21,680 bases of DNA from positions 1-21,680 of the IMG/VR virus record IMGVR_UViG_3300032308_001082; one strand, 5' to 3'. Each line of letters begins with the position of its first letter. Positions within the stretch are counted from its first letter, which is position 1. A model generated the notes under the pieces. The model made no database searches and had not been told where the DNA came from. It saw nothing but the letters and a program-made list of their open reading frames with translations. The translations under genes were made by a program, and so were the position numbers. Source of the stretch: a virus. This document shows, one piece after another, positions 1-7,118 of this stretch.

Positions 1-2524
1 CTGAGGTTGAATTTGTTCCACCATTTGCAATAGGTAAAGTTCCCGAAAATTTGCCAGACCTCCAATAAGGATTGAGCATTGTAGCCGTGTCGCCTCGTTC
101 AATATATGGCGCTAACATTGTTGTTGTGTCCGCGCTTGTAAGTACATTGTTACCGTTTTCGGTTATATCACTTTGAACAGCAAGTGTACTTGACAAAGTT
201 GTTGGTTTATGTATAGTAACATTTCCCGTTTGTCTTACAATTGAAATTGCCAATTCATCGCCACTTGGGTCGGCTGCAAATGAATCGCGCATTACAAATT
301 CTAATCTATCATTAATTGAATGATATTGAATTTTTGCACCAAATTGAACATCATTTTCATTTCTATCAAATGACTCGTAAAATAATAACCGCGGCACATT
401 ATTTGAACTTGCATCTAACATTATATTTTTACCCTGACCTAAAGTCAATGAGGCAAAAGGAGTGGTATTAATCCCAATATTATTACTTGATTGTTGAATG
501 GCAGAATTTCCTAAAGTAGATGTACCTGTAAATAAAGGTAAGTTATTTATCGTTCCCGTTCCCGTGACTGGGTTAGTTAAAATGTTTTGCTTTGCCGCAA
601 ATCTGGAAGTAAGATTTAATGAAGAGGTATCGGCATCACGGAAATAAGGTAATAACATTGTTGTTGTGTCGGATATATTTACTTTTAAATTTAACGCCGT
701 TTGTGTTGCGGTTGATATTGGTTTATTAGCATCCGAGGTATTATCTACATTTCCTAAACCGACCATACTTTTAGTAATACCTCCAACCGTACCTGTAAAC
801 GTGGGATTTGCTAAAGGCGCAACCACGGTAAAATCAACCGCGACCGTTCCCGTCGTGGTTATCGTTCCACCCGTTAACCCTGTTCCAGCCGTTACGCCCG
901 TCACCCCTTGCAAATCGGTAAACGTTGGCGCAAATGTTCCACCATCTAACTGGGTTAAGGTTAATGTTTTTGTATCTGTTCCCGTGAAAACTGCATTGTT
1001 TATTTTATCATTGTAGGCAATGTTCCAATTAGCCGAATTATTAGGAATAGAGGAAGCCCAAGCGCTACCCGTTGACAAAGCAATACCAGCCTCAGGGTAA
1101 ACAGGATTTGGAAAAACACCCGTACCAATAGAACCAATTCCGCTAACCGTTGCGACGGTATAATTAGCACCTACTTTAAACGAGGTTGAAACAATGGTAA
1201 TTTTATTTGTATCGGTTAAATTAAATTGGTCATTGTTCAATAACTGCCCATTTCTAAACACTAAAATATAAGCCTTTAATTGAATTGGAAATTTAGGCGT
1301 AATTGTCCACGTCAAAACACTTGTAGAAGCTGCGTTATATTCTTGTTTTAAAATCTTAATAGTATCATTCCCGATAGCAACGTCAACAATACTATCTCTT
1401 ATTCTCGTAAAAACAACTGCACTATCTAAACGTAAACTGCCCGTCGTTGTGATTGTTCCACCGAGCAAGCCAAAGCCCGTTGCAACGCTTGATACCGTTC
1501 CCTTAGTGTTTATTCTTGAGGACAATGAAGCCGTGTCTGCTGCATTTAATTTTAATGCAAATCTGGAAGTAAGATTCAATGAAGAGGTATCTGCATCCCG
1601 AAAGTAAGGAAGAAGCATTGAAGCCGTATCAGAAATATTTACCTTATTATTTATTCTATTGGATAACGTAACCGTATCAGATAACTCCATTAAAACAGTA
1701 AGGTCAGCCGATACCGTGCCCGTGGTTGTGATTGGATTAGGATTAACAGTTATTCCTGTACCCCCAGAAATTGAGGTTAGTGAACCCGAACCACCACTAC
1801 CAGCACCGCCGCCACCTTTAGGGAAAATAACTGTATAATTTTCACCTAACTTAAAAGCGGTTGCACCTATTACCACGGTTGTTTTTGTTGGTATGGTGTA
1901 TTGAGTTGGCAAAAGTATTTGACCATTTCTGTAAACTTGCACTACGTTTACACCAGCTGGGACTAATGTGTCCGTTTGTGTCCATGTCAATGTTGAGGAA
2001 GAAACATTTGTAAAGTCTTGACGAGCGTAAAATCTGCCAGCCGTATCGACATAACTTTTTTTGGCATAAGGCAAAAGCATTGTAGCTGTGTCACTTATAT
2101 TTAATTTTAAATTAATCCTATTACTTAATGATGTTGTATCAACTGTTGAACCTGAGGGTAATTGATTCCAAACATTGGAAGTAAAATCAAATGAATATAA
2201 TTTTAGGTTAACGGTGTCAAGGATAACCCACGCATATTGATTTGAAACTGGTTGAATACTTGCGGTGTCGCTTAATGAACCCCGCCAAACCAATCCGTCG
2301 GCGGTGGTCTGGAAACCTAATCTTTGTTTGTTTATATTAATAGGGAATTGACCGTAAAGGCTAATAGAAAGGAATAAAAAAAGAATTGAAGGTATTTGTT
2401 TTTTGCCTCCAATCCTCTTGATTAAACTACTCCCGACTTTGATTAAAACCTCCTGTAATAATATTTCACCGATTTTCCCTAAAGTTTTAAGGAAACGTCT
2501 TTCTTTTTTTTGTTTCTCTATCAT
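1..2524 (-). CDS. Repetitive tail-fibre-like protein with signal-peptide-like N terminus (3' end outside window)
   Basis: The frame is open from ATG at 2524 to the left edge, 841 codons with no stop, so the C terminus is missing. The start overlaps the stop of the 179-aa gene by 4 bases (ATGA). Residues 1-43 are basic; residues 44-57 are hydrophobic (IPSILFLFLSISLY) followed by GQ, like a Bacteroidota signal peptide. The body is Thr/Ser/Asn-rich and modular: repeats of the type NISDTATMLLPY, three ITTTGT/S motifs after Gly-rich stretches, two NGQ beta modules (about 1985-1818 and 1320-1140), a GLGNVDNTSDANKPIS motif common in phage fibres, and LPIANGGTNSTS at the edge. These suggest a receptor-binding or side fibre. 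It could instead be a secreted host-like protein captured by the phage. An S74-type chaperone domain may lie outside the window, but this cannot be seen. Confidence 0.75.
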   Translation of the reverse strand, partial: MIEKQKKERRFLKTLGKIGEILLQEVLIKVGSSLIKRIGGKKQIPSILFLFLSISLYGQFPININKQRLGFQTTADGLVWRGSLSDTASIQPVSNQYAWVILDTVNLKLYSFDFTSNVWNQLPSGSTVDTTSLSNRINLKLNISDTATMLLPYAKKSYVDTAGRFYARQDFTNVSSSTLTWTQTDTLVPAGVNVVQVYRNGQILLPTQYTIPTKTTVVIGATAFKLGENYTVIFPKGGGGAGSGGSGSLTSISGGTGITVNPNPITTTGTVSADLTVLMELSDTVTLSNRINNKVNISDTASMLLPYFRDADTSSLNLTSRFALKLNAADTASLSSRINTKGTVSSVATGFGLLGGTITTTGSLRLDSAVVFTRIRDSIVDVAIGNDTIKILKQEYNAASTSVLTWTITPKFPIQLKAYILVFRNGQLLNNDQFNLTDTNKITIVSTSFKVGANYTVATVSGIGSIGTGVFPNPVYPEAGIALSTGSAWASSIPNNSANWNIAYNDKINNAVFTGTDTKTLTLTQLDGGTFAPTFTDLQGVTGVTAGTGLTGGTITTTGTVAVDFTVVAPLANPTFTGTVGGITKSMVGLGNVDNTSDANKPISTATQTALNLKVNISDTTTMLLPYFRDADTSSLNLTSRFAAKQNILTNPVTGTGTINNLPLFTGTSTLGNSAIQQSSNNIGINTTPFASLTLGQGKNIMLDASSNNVPRLLFYESFDRNENDVQFGAKIQYHSINDRLEFVMRDSFAADPSGDELAISIVRQTGNVTIHKPTTLSSTLAVQSDITENGNNVLTSADTTTMLAPYIERGDTATMLNPYWRSGKFSGTLPIANGGTNSTS
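596..686 (-). repeat. Fibre repeat copy A
   Basis: This segment encodes VNISDTTTMLLPYFRDADTS followed by SLNLTSRFA. Over 601-660 it differs from 1561-1620 at 9 of 60 bases by my count, with a constant offset of 960 bases, so the two are diverged copies of one DNA block inside the fibre gene. A shorter related unit (LNISDTATMLLPY) lies at about 2115-2070, and weaker ones (DTTTMLAPY, DTATMLNPY) at about 150-65. Confidence 0.8.
1556..1646 (-). repeat. Fibre repeat copy B
   Basis: This segment encodes VNISDTASMLLPYFRDADTS followed by SLNLTSRFA. It is the partner of the copy at 596-686, about 85% identical over the best 60 bases. The copies are in frame and 960 bases apart, which suggests internal duplication of a fibre shaft segment. 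Confidence 0.8.
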
Positions 2525-3060
2525 AAAACAATTCCTAAAGTATTGTAAATATCTGTAATCTCTTCGTGTTCGTCGCAAGTTGACTCAGGGCAACCGATTG
2601 CACTTGGTATAAAGGCAGTCAAAGGTGTTGTGTAATTGCAAAGCAAATCTTTAATCCTTTTCTTTTTTACATCTAACCTTTGAAGCAAAGTGTCTTGATA
2701 AAATTTTAAACCCTCAACCCCGACGTTTTGCCCATATTCATTATCAAGAGTATACAATCCATTTGAGCCAAGTTGCATGACCATGTAAGGTGAAGCTTCA
2801 TAAAGAACGGCATTGGCGCAAAAAGATTTTAATTGTTTATTCCAAATGTCCTGATAAGCCGTTGATGTAAATGCGGTTGAACTTCCTTTGTCTGCCACCA
2901 TTGAATCATACAAGGTTAAGCCAATAGCGGGAACAATCCAACGGAACTCGGCATCTTGAATATGTGGGCTGATAAGCGACTTATCAAGTCTTATGTCGGC
3001 TGGTGTTGGACGTGCAACCCCTCCAGCTATTACTTCACTTGGTTGTATTAATTGGCTCAT
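2521..3060 (-). CDS. Probable head-tail adaptor (DUF6712-like)
   Basis: This 179-residue protein is mostly alpha-helical in character. Its N-terminal half carries the pattern SPHIQDAEFRWIVPAIGLTLYD, split here as IQDAEFRWIVPAIG and LYD, which resembles the Bacteroidota phage family DUF6712 and connector proteins found next to portals. The C-terminal tail contains Cys residues (GCPESTCDEHEE), unusual for a connector. It starts 26 bases inside the end of the portal gene and overlaps the fibre gene by 4 bases, so it is translationally linked to both. Role as the ring that completes the head below the portal is inferred from position and length; the family match is from memory. Confidence 0.5.
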   Translation of the reverse strand: MSQLIQPSEVIAGGVARPTPADIRLDKSLISPHIQDAEFRWIVPAIGLTLYDSMVADKGSSTAFTSTAYQDIWNKQLKSFCANAVLYEASPYMVMQLGSNGLYTLDNEYGQNVGVEGLKFYQDTLLQRLDVKKKRIKDLLCNYTTPLTAFIPSAIGCPESTCDEHEEITDIYNTLGIVL

Positions 3061-4462
3061 TCGTTGGGGTTGTTTGTTCTATTTCTACGGGTGCGTAACC
3101 CAATATTTCTCTTTTCTCGTTTAATGAAAGATTTTGTTCAACTGCAACATCACCCATAAATGACACGGGTAAAGTGTTGGAAATACCAAACGTCACGTCG
3201 GTGAATGCTGGATTATAAACCCCAATTTCTTTTAAGAACGGGTTAATAATCTTTGATAACAGAAGGTTTTGACGTGGTTTAATAACCGTATTTTGCAAGT
3301 ATTCCATCTCTTGCCGTATCTGTTGATTTGTTCCAAGTTGCCCCGATGTTGCAAAACCAGCTAAAGACTTTGACCAACGGTTAGCGACGACAATCGCTGA
3401 AGCTGCAAGATTCTGAAGGTTTAAAAATTCGCCTTCGCTTTCTTTTGAGGTGGGTATAAAATTTGCCTTTAATTTCTCATCTCTTAAAACTTGGACGAAT
3501 AACTTGTGATTATTTCCCATTCCTGTAAACTTTGACTCAATGCCTTCAACAAGGCTCTTAGCCTCAATCGATGTCATTGAACCAAAGAATTGTAAAATAC
3601 CCGATGGCATAAAGCCATTTTCAAACTTGCTTGTATTAAAACGCTGGATTCTGTATTCAATCTCAGCCCACATTTTCGCCCCTATCCACTCAGGTAAGCC
3701 AAAGTAAAAGTATCCCGCCGCATATTGTTTGACGTGGATAATTGAACGCTCTGTACCGTCTTCTAATTTCTTAAACTCAGGGTAAATTGGAATTTCTCTA
3801 AACCCTTCCCTTTCATAATATGTGCCCTCAGTCGTTAACGGTACTTCCTCCCAGTTGTCGTAAATGCCAACAGAACGGATAATCTGATCCGCTTCGGCTT
3901 TTCGTATGCCAATGTTGTAAACTGGGACATGATAAATGTAGGTGAAAGGCTGACTACCAACCTTTCCCCGTACAATTTCTGCAAAGCAATTTCCAAAAGC
4001 ATCATAATCAAAAGCCAATGAGCCAAGCACCTCTTGCAAGTTTTGTGAATGCAAGTTTACTTGTCCAATAACTTCTTCAATCTCATTTAAAGATTCATCG
4101 CTTATTACCTCACCTTTCATTGATGTTGTAAGCAAGGTGTTAGATTTTCCTTTTATAGGAATAAATCCGTCACCTACAACCATGTTTACTTTGTCCTCAA
4201 TAATACGCCGCAGCGTTGGGGAATTGTTTACAATCGCTATGAGACTTTTTAAAAAGTCATCTTTCTGGGTAAAGAATCTAACCCACTTTGCCCCAGTAAA
4301 ATCAAGCCTTTCTCTTGAAGGTTCATTAAAAATATCCTCTTGCACTAACATAGTGTTAGAAGTATCTAAAGTAACAGAAGCCAATAAAGGACTATTATTT
4401 CTTTTTAAATTTCTGTTAGCCCTGTTCGGAACTGCTTGAATCGTTTTCTTGACTTGGCTCAT
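3035..4462 (-). CDS. Portal protein
   Basis: A 475-residue protein of the usual size for the portals of siphophages. It would form the dodecameric ring at one capsid vertex through which DNA is packaged and to which the tail attaches. Supporting segments are an N-terminal region with repeated contacts to a viral core (SPTLRRIIEDKVNMVVGDG), a central fold (DYDAFGNCFAEIVRG, then PVYNIGIRKA), YYFGLPEW-type sequence (YFYFGLPEWIGAKMWAEIEY), and a C-terminal SAIVVANRWSKSLAGF followed by a Gln-rich helical region typical of the crown. It ends in a low-complexity Thr/Pro tail. The start lies 47 bases inside the preceding 74-aa gene. Neighbours (capsid, adaptor) agree with the call. Confidence 0.8.
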   Translation of the reverse strand: MSQVKKTIQAVPNRANRNLKRNNSPLLASVTLDTSNTMLVQEDIFNEPSRERLDFTGAKWVRFFTQKDDFLKSLIAIVNNSPTLRRIIEDKVNMVVGDGFIPIKGKSNTLLTTSMKGEVISDESLNEIEEVIGQVNLHSQNLQEVLGSLAFDYDAFGNCFAEIVRGKVGSQPFTYIYHVPVYNIGIRKAEADQIIRSVGIYDNWEEVPLTTEGTYYEREGFREIPIYPEFKKLEDGTERSIIHVKQYAAGYFYFGLPEWIGAKMWAEIEYRIQRFNTSKFENGFMPSGILQFFGSMTSIEAKSLVEGIESKFTGMGNNHKLFVQVLRDEKLKANFIPTSKESEGEFLNLQNLAASAIVVANRWSKSLAGFATSGQLGTNQQIRQEMEYLQNTVIKPRQNLLLSKIINPFLKEIGVYNPAFTDVTFGISNTLPVSFMGDVAVEQNLSLNEKREILGYAPVEIEQTTPTNEPINTTK

Positions 4463-4640
4463 AGGTATTTTTCTCAGGCGTATAAATGACGTGTTGACTA
4501 ACAGATGTGGGGTTGGTATTGTACCAACCCCTTAGTTCTGCCTGTGTAAAATTTCCGATAGCCTTCTTTAGTATTCCCGCCTTTCCTGTTGGGTCTGCGC
4601 CAACGTAAATCATTAGCTTACTTTTTTCGCGTACTATCAT
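4416..4640 (-). CDS. Small protein upstream of portal, unknown function
   Basis: This 74-residue protein is not recognised. It has a short compact N-terminal part (MIYVGADPTGKAGILKKA) and a disordered acidic/Ser tail (SQENDSSSSEQG). It sits between the probable tail-tube gene and the portal. Its 3' end overlaps the portal start by 47 bases, and it begins 10 bases after the previous stop with the A/T-rich leader AATATAATTT. A second Met at residue 10 could be an alternative start. A small head or connector component is possible but not shown. Confidence 0.6.
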   Translation of the reverse strand: MIVREKSKLMIYVGADPTGKAGILKKAIGNFTQAELRGWYNTNPTSVSQHVIYTPEKNTYEPSQENDSSSSEQG

Positions 4641-4650
4641 AAATTATATT

Positions 4651-5199
4651 TTAATCAAGGGCAGCCATAACGGTTGCGCCATTAACAATAAACCTTGCTT
4701 TTTCGGTTGTTCTGCAAGTTAATGTCAATGTCTCTTGATTTGAATCAGTAAACAAAGCACCTGATAACCCTTCAGCGCTTGTAAGCCTTACTGGTCTCTT
4801 TTTCGCTCCGATAACCTCAGCACCCCACAACCAATAAAGCCCTGTATTTTCAACGTGGACACAAACCAAGCCGCAAGCCTGTCCAGCCATGTCTTGAATT
4901 AAGTTTCTTAACTCTTGGTCACGGCAATTTATAATCCCTGTTAAACTTTGCTCAACCGCAACCGACAAAGTGTCTGGGTCTTGCGTCACCGTTTCAGTAA
5001 ATGCTCCCGAATTATCCCTAAATTCCACCTCGTAAAATACTGAGGCAGTTGATGACATTGTAATCGCTGTTACCGCTGCACTTGAATTAGCAGTAAAACC
5101 AGTAACTTGATTCGCATTAGCGATATAAAGTTTACCGATACCGCCAGCGCAAGTTCCATCGACACATTGATTAAGCCATCCGCTTGTTATTGCACTCAT
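4651..5199 (-). CDS. Probable major tail tube protein
   Basis: This 182-residue protein is beta-rich. The N terminus (GWLNQCVDGTCAGGIGKLYI) and the later pattern YWLWGAEVIGAKKRPVRL, GLSGALFTD, then ETLTLTCRTTEKARFIV, resemble small tail-tube proteins of Bacteroidota siphophages, which share a 'YWL.G...' strand followed by a Gly/Thr-rich loop and a final 'LTF.G.E' strand. If correct, it polymerises into the tube around the tape measure. Its place directly behind the major capsid gene rather than next to the tape measure is odd; a head decoration or head-tail joining protein is the alternative. It starts 12 bases after the capsid stop with the leader TATAAAATAAAT. Confidence 0.45.
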   Translation of the reverse strand: MSAITSGWLNQCVDGTCAGGIGKLYIANANQVTGFTANSSAAVTAITMSSTASVFYEVEFRDNSGAFTETVTQDPDTLSVAVEQSLTGIINCRDQELRNLIQDMAGQACGLVCVHVENTGLYWLWGAEVIGAKKRPVRLTSAEGLSGALFTDSNQETLTLTCRTTEKARFIVNGATVMAALD

Positions 5200-5211
5200 A
5201 TTTATTTTATA

Positions 5212-6195
5212 TTAGTAGCCTACGCTGATTAATGAATGGTGAATATAATTTACACCCATTTTAAAACGAGCCTTAATATACACCTTTTCGTCTTTCTGGT
5301 CGTACCAAAGTTCTAAAGCCGTCTCAGGGCTTAAAACGTCGGTTGCAAGCACCTTGTTTTGTGGTGTTGTATATTCCACATAATGAGGCTTAGTTGTTCC
5401 AAGTGACGTTGCAATGTCATCCCAACGATACTGAGGAATAACGGTTACGCCTCTAAAGGTAAATTGCTCAACTCCGTTAATTAACTGGAGTAAACCGTAA
5501 TCACCGCCACCGCCGTTTTCGATGTCTTCCCTTAACTGAGAATAAACGCTTTGGGTTACATTAAATACCTTTTGGTTAGCTGGTAATCCTTTTAACTGTA
5601 AAGGCGCTTGGTCGTATACCGCACGAAGAATCGCGAAGCCATCACCAGACGCAAGGTCTGCACCTGAGCCTGTGTTAGTTCTTGGAATTAAATCGTCTGC
5701 AACTAACTCAGGATAATAAACTGTCCAAAATCCATCTAAAGAATCATAGTTTGGATTGTTAGATGATTGAGAACCAAAGTAAGACAAACGGGTAATGTCA
5801 TTTCTTATCGCCTGTTGCGTACGGGTTAATAAGATATTTTCAATCAATGTTCCCGAAACATCTGGAAGCCTTGTACCCGTTTTCAATAACTCCTCAAAAA
5901 CCGTGTCTTCAAATTCGTCCCAGCACATTTCTAAATCAACCTTCATTTTTTCAACGTCGATTGTACGCTGATAAATGTCAACCGAGCCAACTGGGTTAAA
6001 TCCACAACCCGAATATTTTCTTACAATATTCTCAAGGTCTTGGACAAATACCATTTTCTTTTTATTGGCGACGTTTCCAAGTACACGGAATTGTCCGCGT
6101 AAATCATCATCGAAAAAGACTGGTTCTAAAAATATGTTATTTGCCTCCGTACCTCTGAAGGATACGTCTAATTGGCTTATTTCAACTGATGGCAT
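5212..6195 (-). CDS. Major capsid protein
   Basis: This 327-residue protein has the size and position of a HK97-fold capsid subunit: it follows the protease/scaffold gene and a small possible decoration gene, and the portal lies downstream. The N-terminal ~50 residues are polar. An E-loop-like basic stretch (NVANKKKMVFVQDLENIVRK) is followed by a long helix region (DEFEDTVFEELLKTG) matching the spine, a Gly/Asn-rich P-domain insertion (NGGGGDYGLLQLINGV), and a C-terminal strand set ending RFKMGVNYIHHSLISVGY. The leader (6214-6196) is A-rich with no Shine-Dalgarno site. No fold prediction was run, so the HK97 fold is inferred from context and overall pattern. Confidence 0.75.
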   Translation of the reverse strand: MPSVEISQLDVSFRGTEANNIFLEPVFFDDDLRGQFRVLGNVANKKKMVFVQDLENIVRKYSGCGFNPVGSVDIYQRTIDVEKMKVDLEMCWDEFEDTVFEELLKTGTRLPDVSGTLIENILLTRTQQAIRNDITRLSYFGSQSSNNPNYDSLDGFWTVYYPELVADDLIPRTNTGSGADLASGDGFAILRAVYDQAPLQLKGLPANQKVFNVTQSVYSQLREDIENGGGGDYGLLQLINGVEQFTFRGVTVIPQYRWDDIATSLGTTKPHYVEYTTPQNKVLATDVLSPETALELWYDQKDEKVYIKARFKMGVNYIHHSLISVGY

Positions 6196-6214
6196 TTGTT
6201 TTTAATTTTAAAGG
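6196..6214 (-). promoter_or_regulatory. A-rich translation leader of major capsid gene
   Basis: The bases before the capsid ATG read CCTTTAAAATTAAAAACAA, with no GGAGG-like element. Similar A/T-rich leaders precede 5199 (TATAAAATAAAT) and 4640 (AATATAATTT). Bacteroidota commonly initiate translation without strong Shine-Dalgarno pairing, aided by A-rich leaders, so this supports the host assignment. The stop codon of the preceding gene (6210-6208) lies within the leader. Confidence 0.5.
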
Positions 6215-6681
6215 TTTGCGTAAGTAATCGTAGCTGTTGTATTTGTCAACTGTGCTGCCGATTCAATAATATATGAAAACTCGGTCTTTGCTCCAGCCTT
6301 AGCGGTTGCAAAGAAAACCTTCCAATCATTTGCGTGATTTAACGCGGTTGTTGAAATGTTAAATGCTGCCGAAGGCGCTGATGAAACAAAACTACCGTAT
6401 GCTTCATGACCACTTTCGTCAATCAAATTAAACTTATAATAATTTGAAGCGGTTGTTACTCCGTAAATCGGTGTAACTGTAAATCTGTCACCTCCTGAGG
6501 CAATATGCCAAGTAAAGGATACAGGAATACGGTCTTCAAATGTATCAACCCCATACAATTTTTCAGCATTTATGCCGTCAACATTAGCATAAGGGTTAGT
6601 ACGATGAAGGCTATTTTGTCCGACGTATGTGTTGGAATCAAGAAAGCCATTTACGTTCTGAGCGGTTGGATTGAATGCCAT
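6208..6681 (-). CDS. Small virion protein before capsid gene, possible decoration protein
   Basis: This 157-residue protein is Ala/Thr/Ser-rich and predicted by eye to be mostly beta strand with no membrane segment. It sits between the protease-scaffold gene (1-base overlap) and the major capsid gene (12-base gap), the usual place for head decoration proteins. The N terminus includes FNPTAQNVNGFLDSNTYVGQ. No family was recognised, so the role is from position only. Confidence 0.5.
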   Translation of the reverse strand: MAFNPTAQNVNGFLDSNTYVGQNSLHRTNPYANVDGINAEKLYGVDTFEDRIPVSFTWHIASGGDRFTVTPIYGVTTASNYYKFNLIDESGHEAYGSFVSSAPSAAFNISTTALNHANDWKVFFATAKAGAKTEFSYIIESAAQLTNTTATITYANL

Positions 6682-7118
6682 TATCTTTGTGAAATTTTAG
6701 ATTTAACTAATGATGCAAAAGAATCAAAAGGACTCAATTTTGCTTTTGTTTCAATAATCTTTTCAGATGTTGTTCCGCCAGAAGGAAGCCCAACACCTTT
6801 TTTTACTTGCGCCCTAAGTGCTACAAGTTCATTTCCCAATGTTTCAAGAACCGTCTCAATCTCATTAATTGAGTTCTTTTGTTCATCAGACTTTTTGTAC
6901 ATTGATTGCATTTCTTCTTGTTGCTTAGTATGGATTGCGTCCATTTCCTCAGGTGACAATACAAAGTAACCTAAATCTTTAAGCATAGTAATAGCAACGT
7001 CGACATCATCGTTTTTAGGTTCTGCTGGCATTACTCCAGGGTCTTGCATAACATCTTGGACTTTATCTTCAGTACTGTTAAGCAAATTTTTAATTTTTTC
7101 TAAAATGGAATTACCCAT
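6681..7118 (-). other. Possible nested in-frame scaffold start
   Basis: ATG at 7118 is in frame with the protease gene and is preceded by AAAAAAGAAGATGAC. Initiation here would give a 145-residue protein beginning MGNSILEKIKNLLN, containing only the coiled-coil scaffold part. Nested scaffolds inside protease genes are known (lambda C and Nu3). The internal start here is an inference. Confidence 0.3.

Noticed and set aside
666-1016. Open frame of 116 codons on the plus strand
   Set aside because: It lies antisense inside the continuous fibre frame and its Val/Pro-rich product mirrors the Thr/Asn-rich repeats. No independent start context.
2512-2519. A8 run near the start of the fibre gene as a second slippery site
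   Set aside because: It is only a few codons after the start, the zero frame continues for over 800 codons, and no coding frame needs it.
6224-6253. TTGACA-like element on the minus strand about 50 bases before the capsid gene
   Set aside because: It lies within coding sequence, there is no good -10 partner, and Bacteroidota promoters use a different consensus (TTTG and TAnnTTTG). Chance match.
6505-6969. Plus-strand open frame of 154 codons
   Set aside because: It spans the junction of two well-supported minus-strand genes (protease and possible decoration protein) and has no recognisable domain. Plus-strand frames at 7672-8046 and 20393-20770 were rejected for the same reason.
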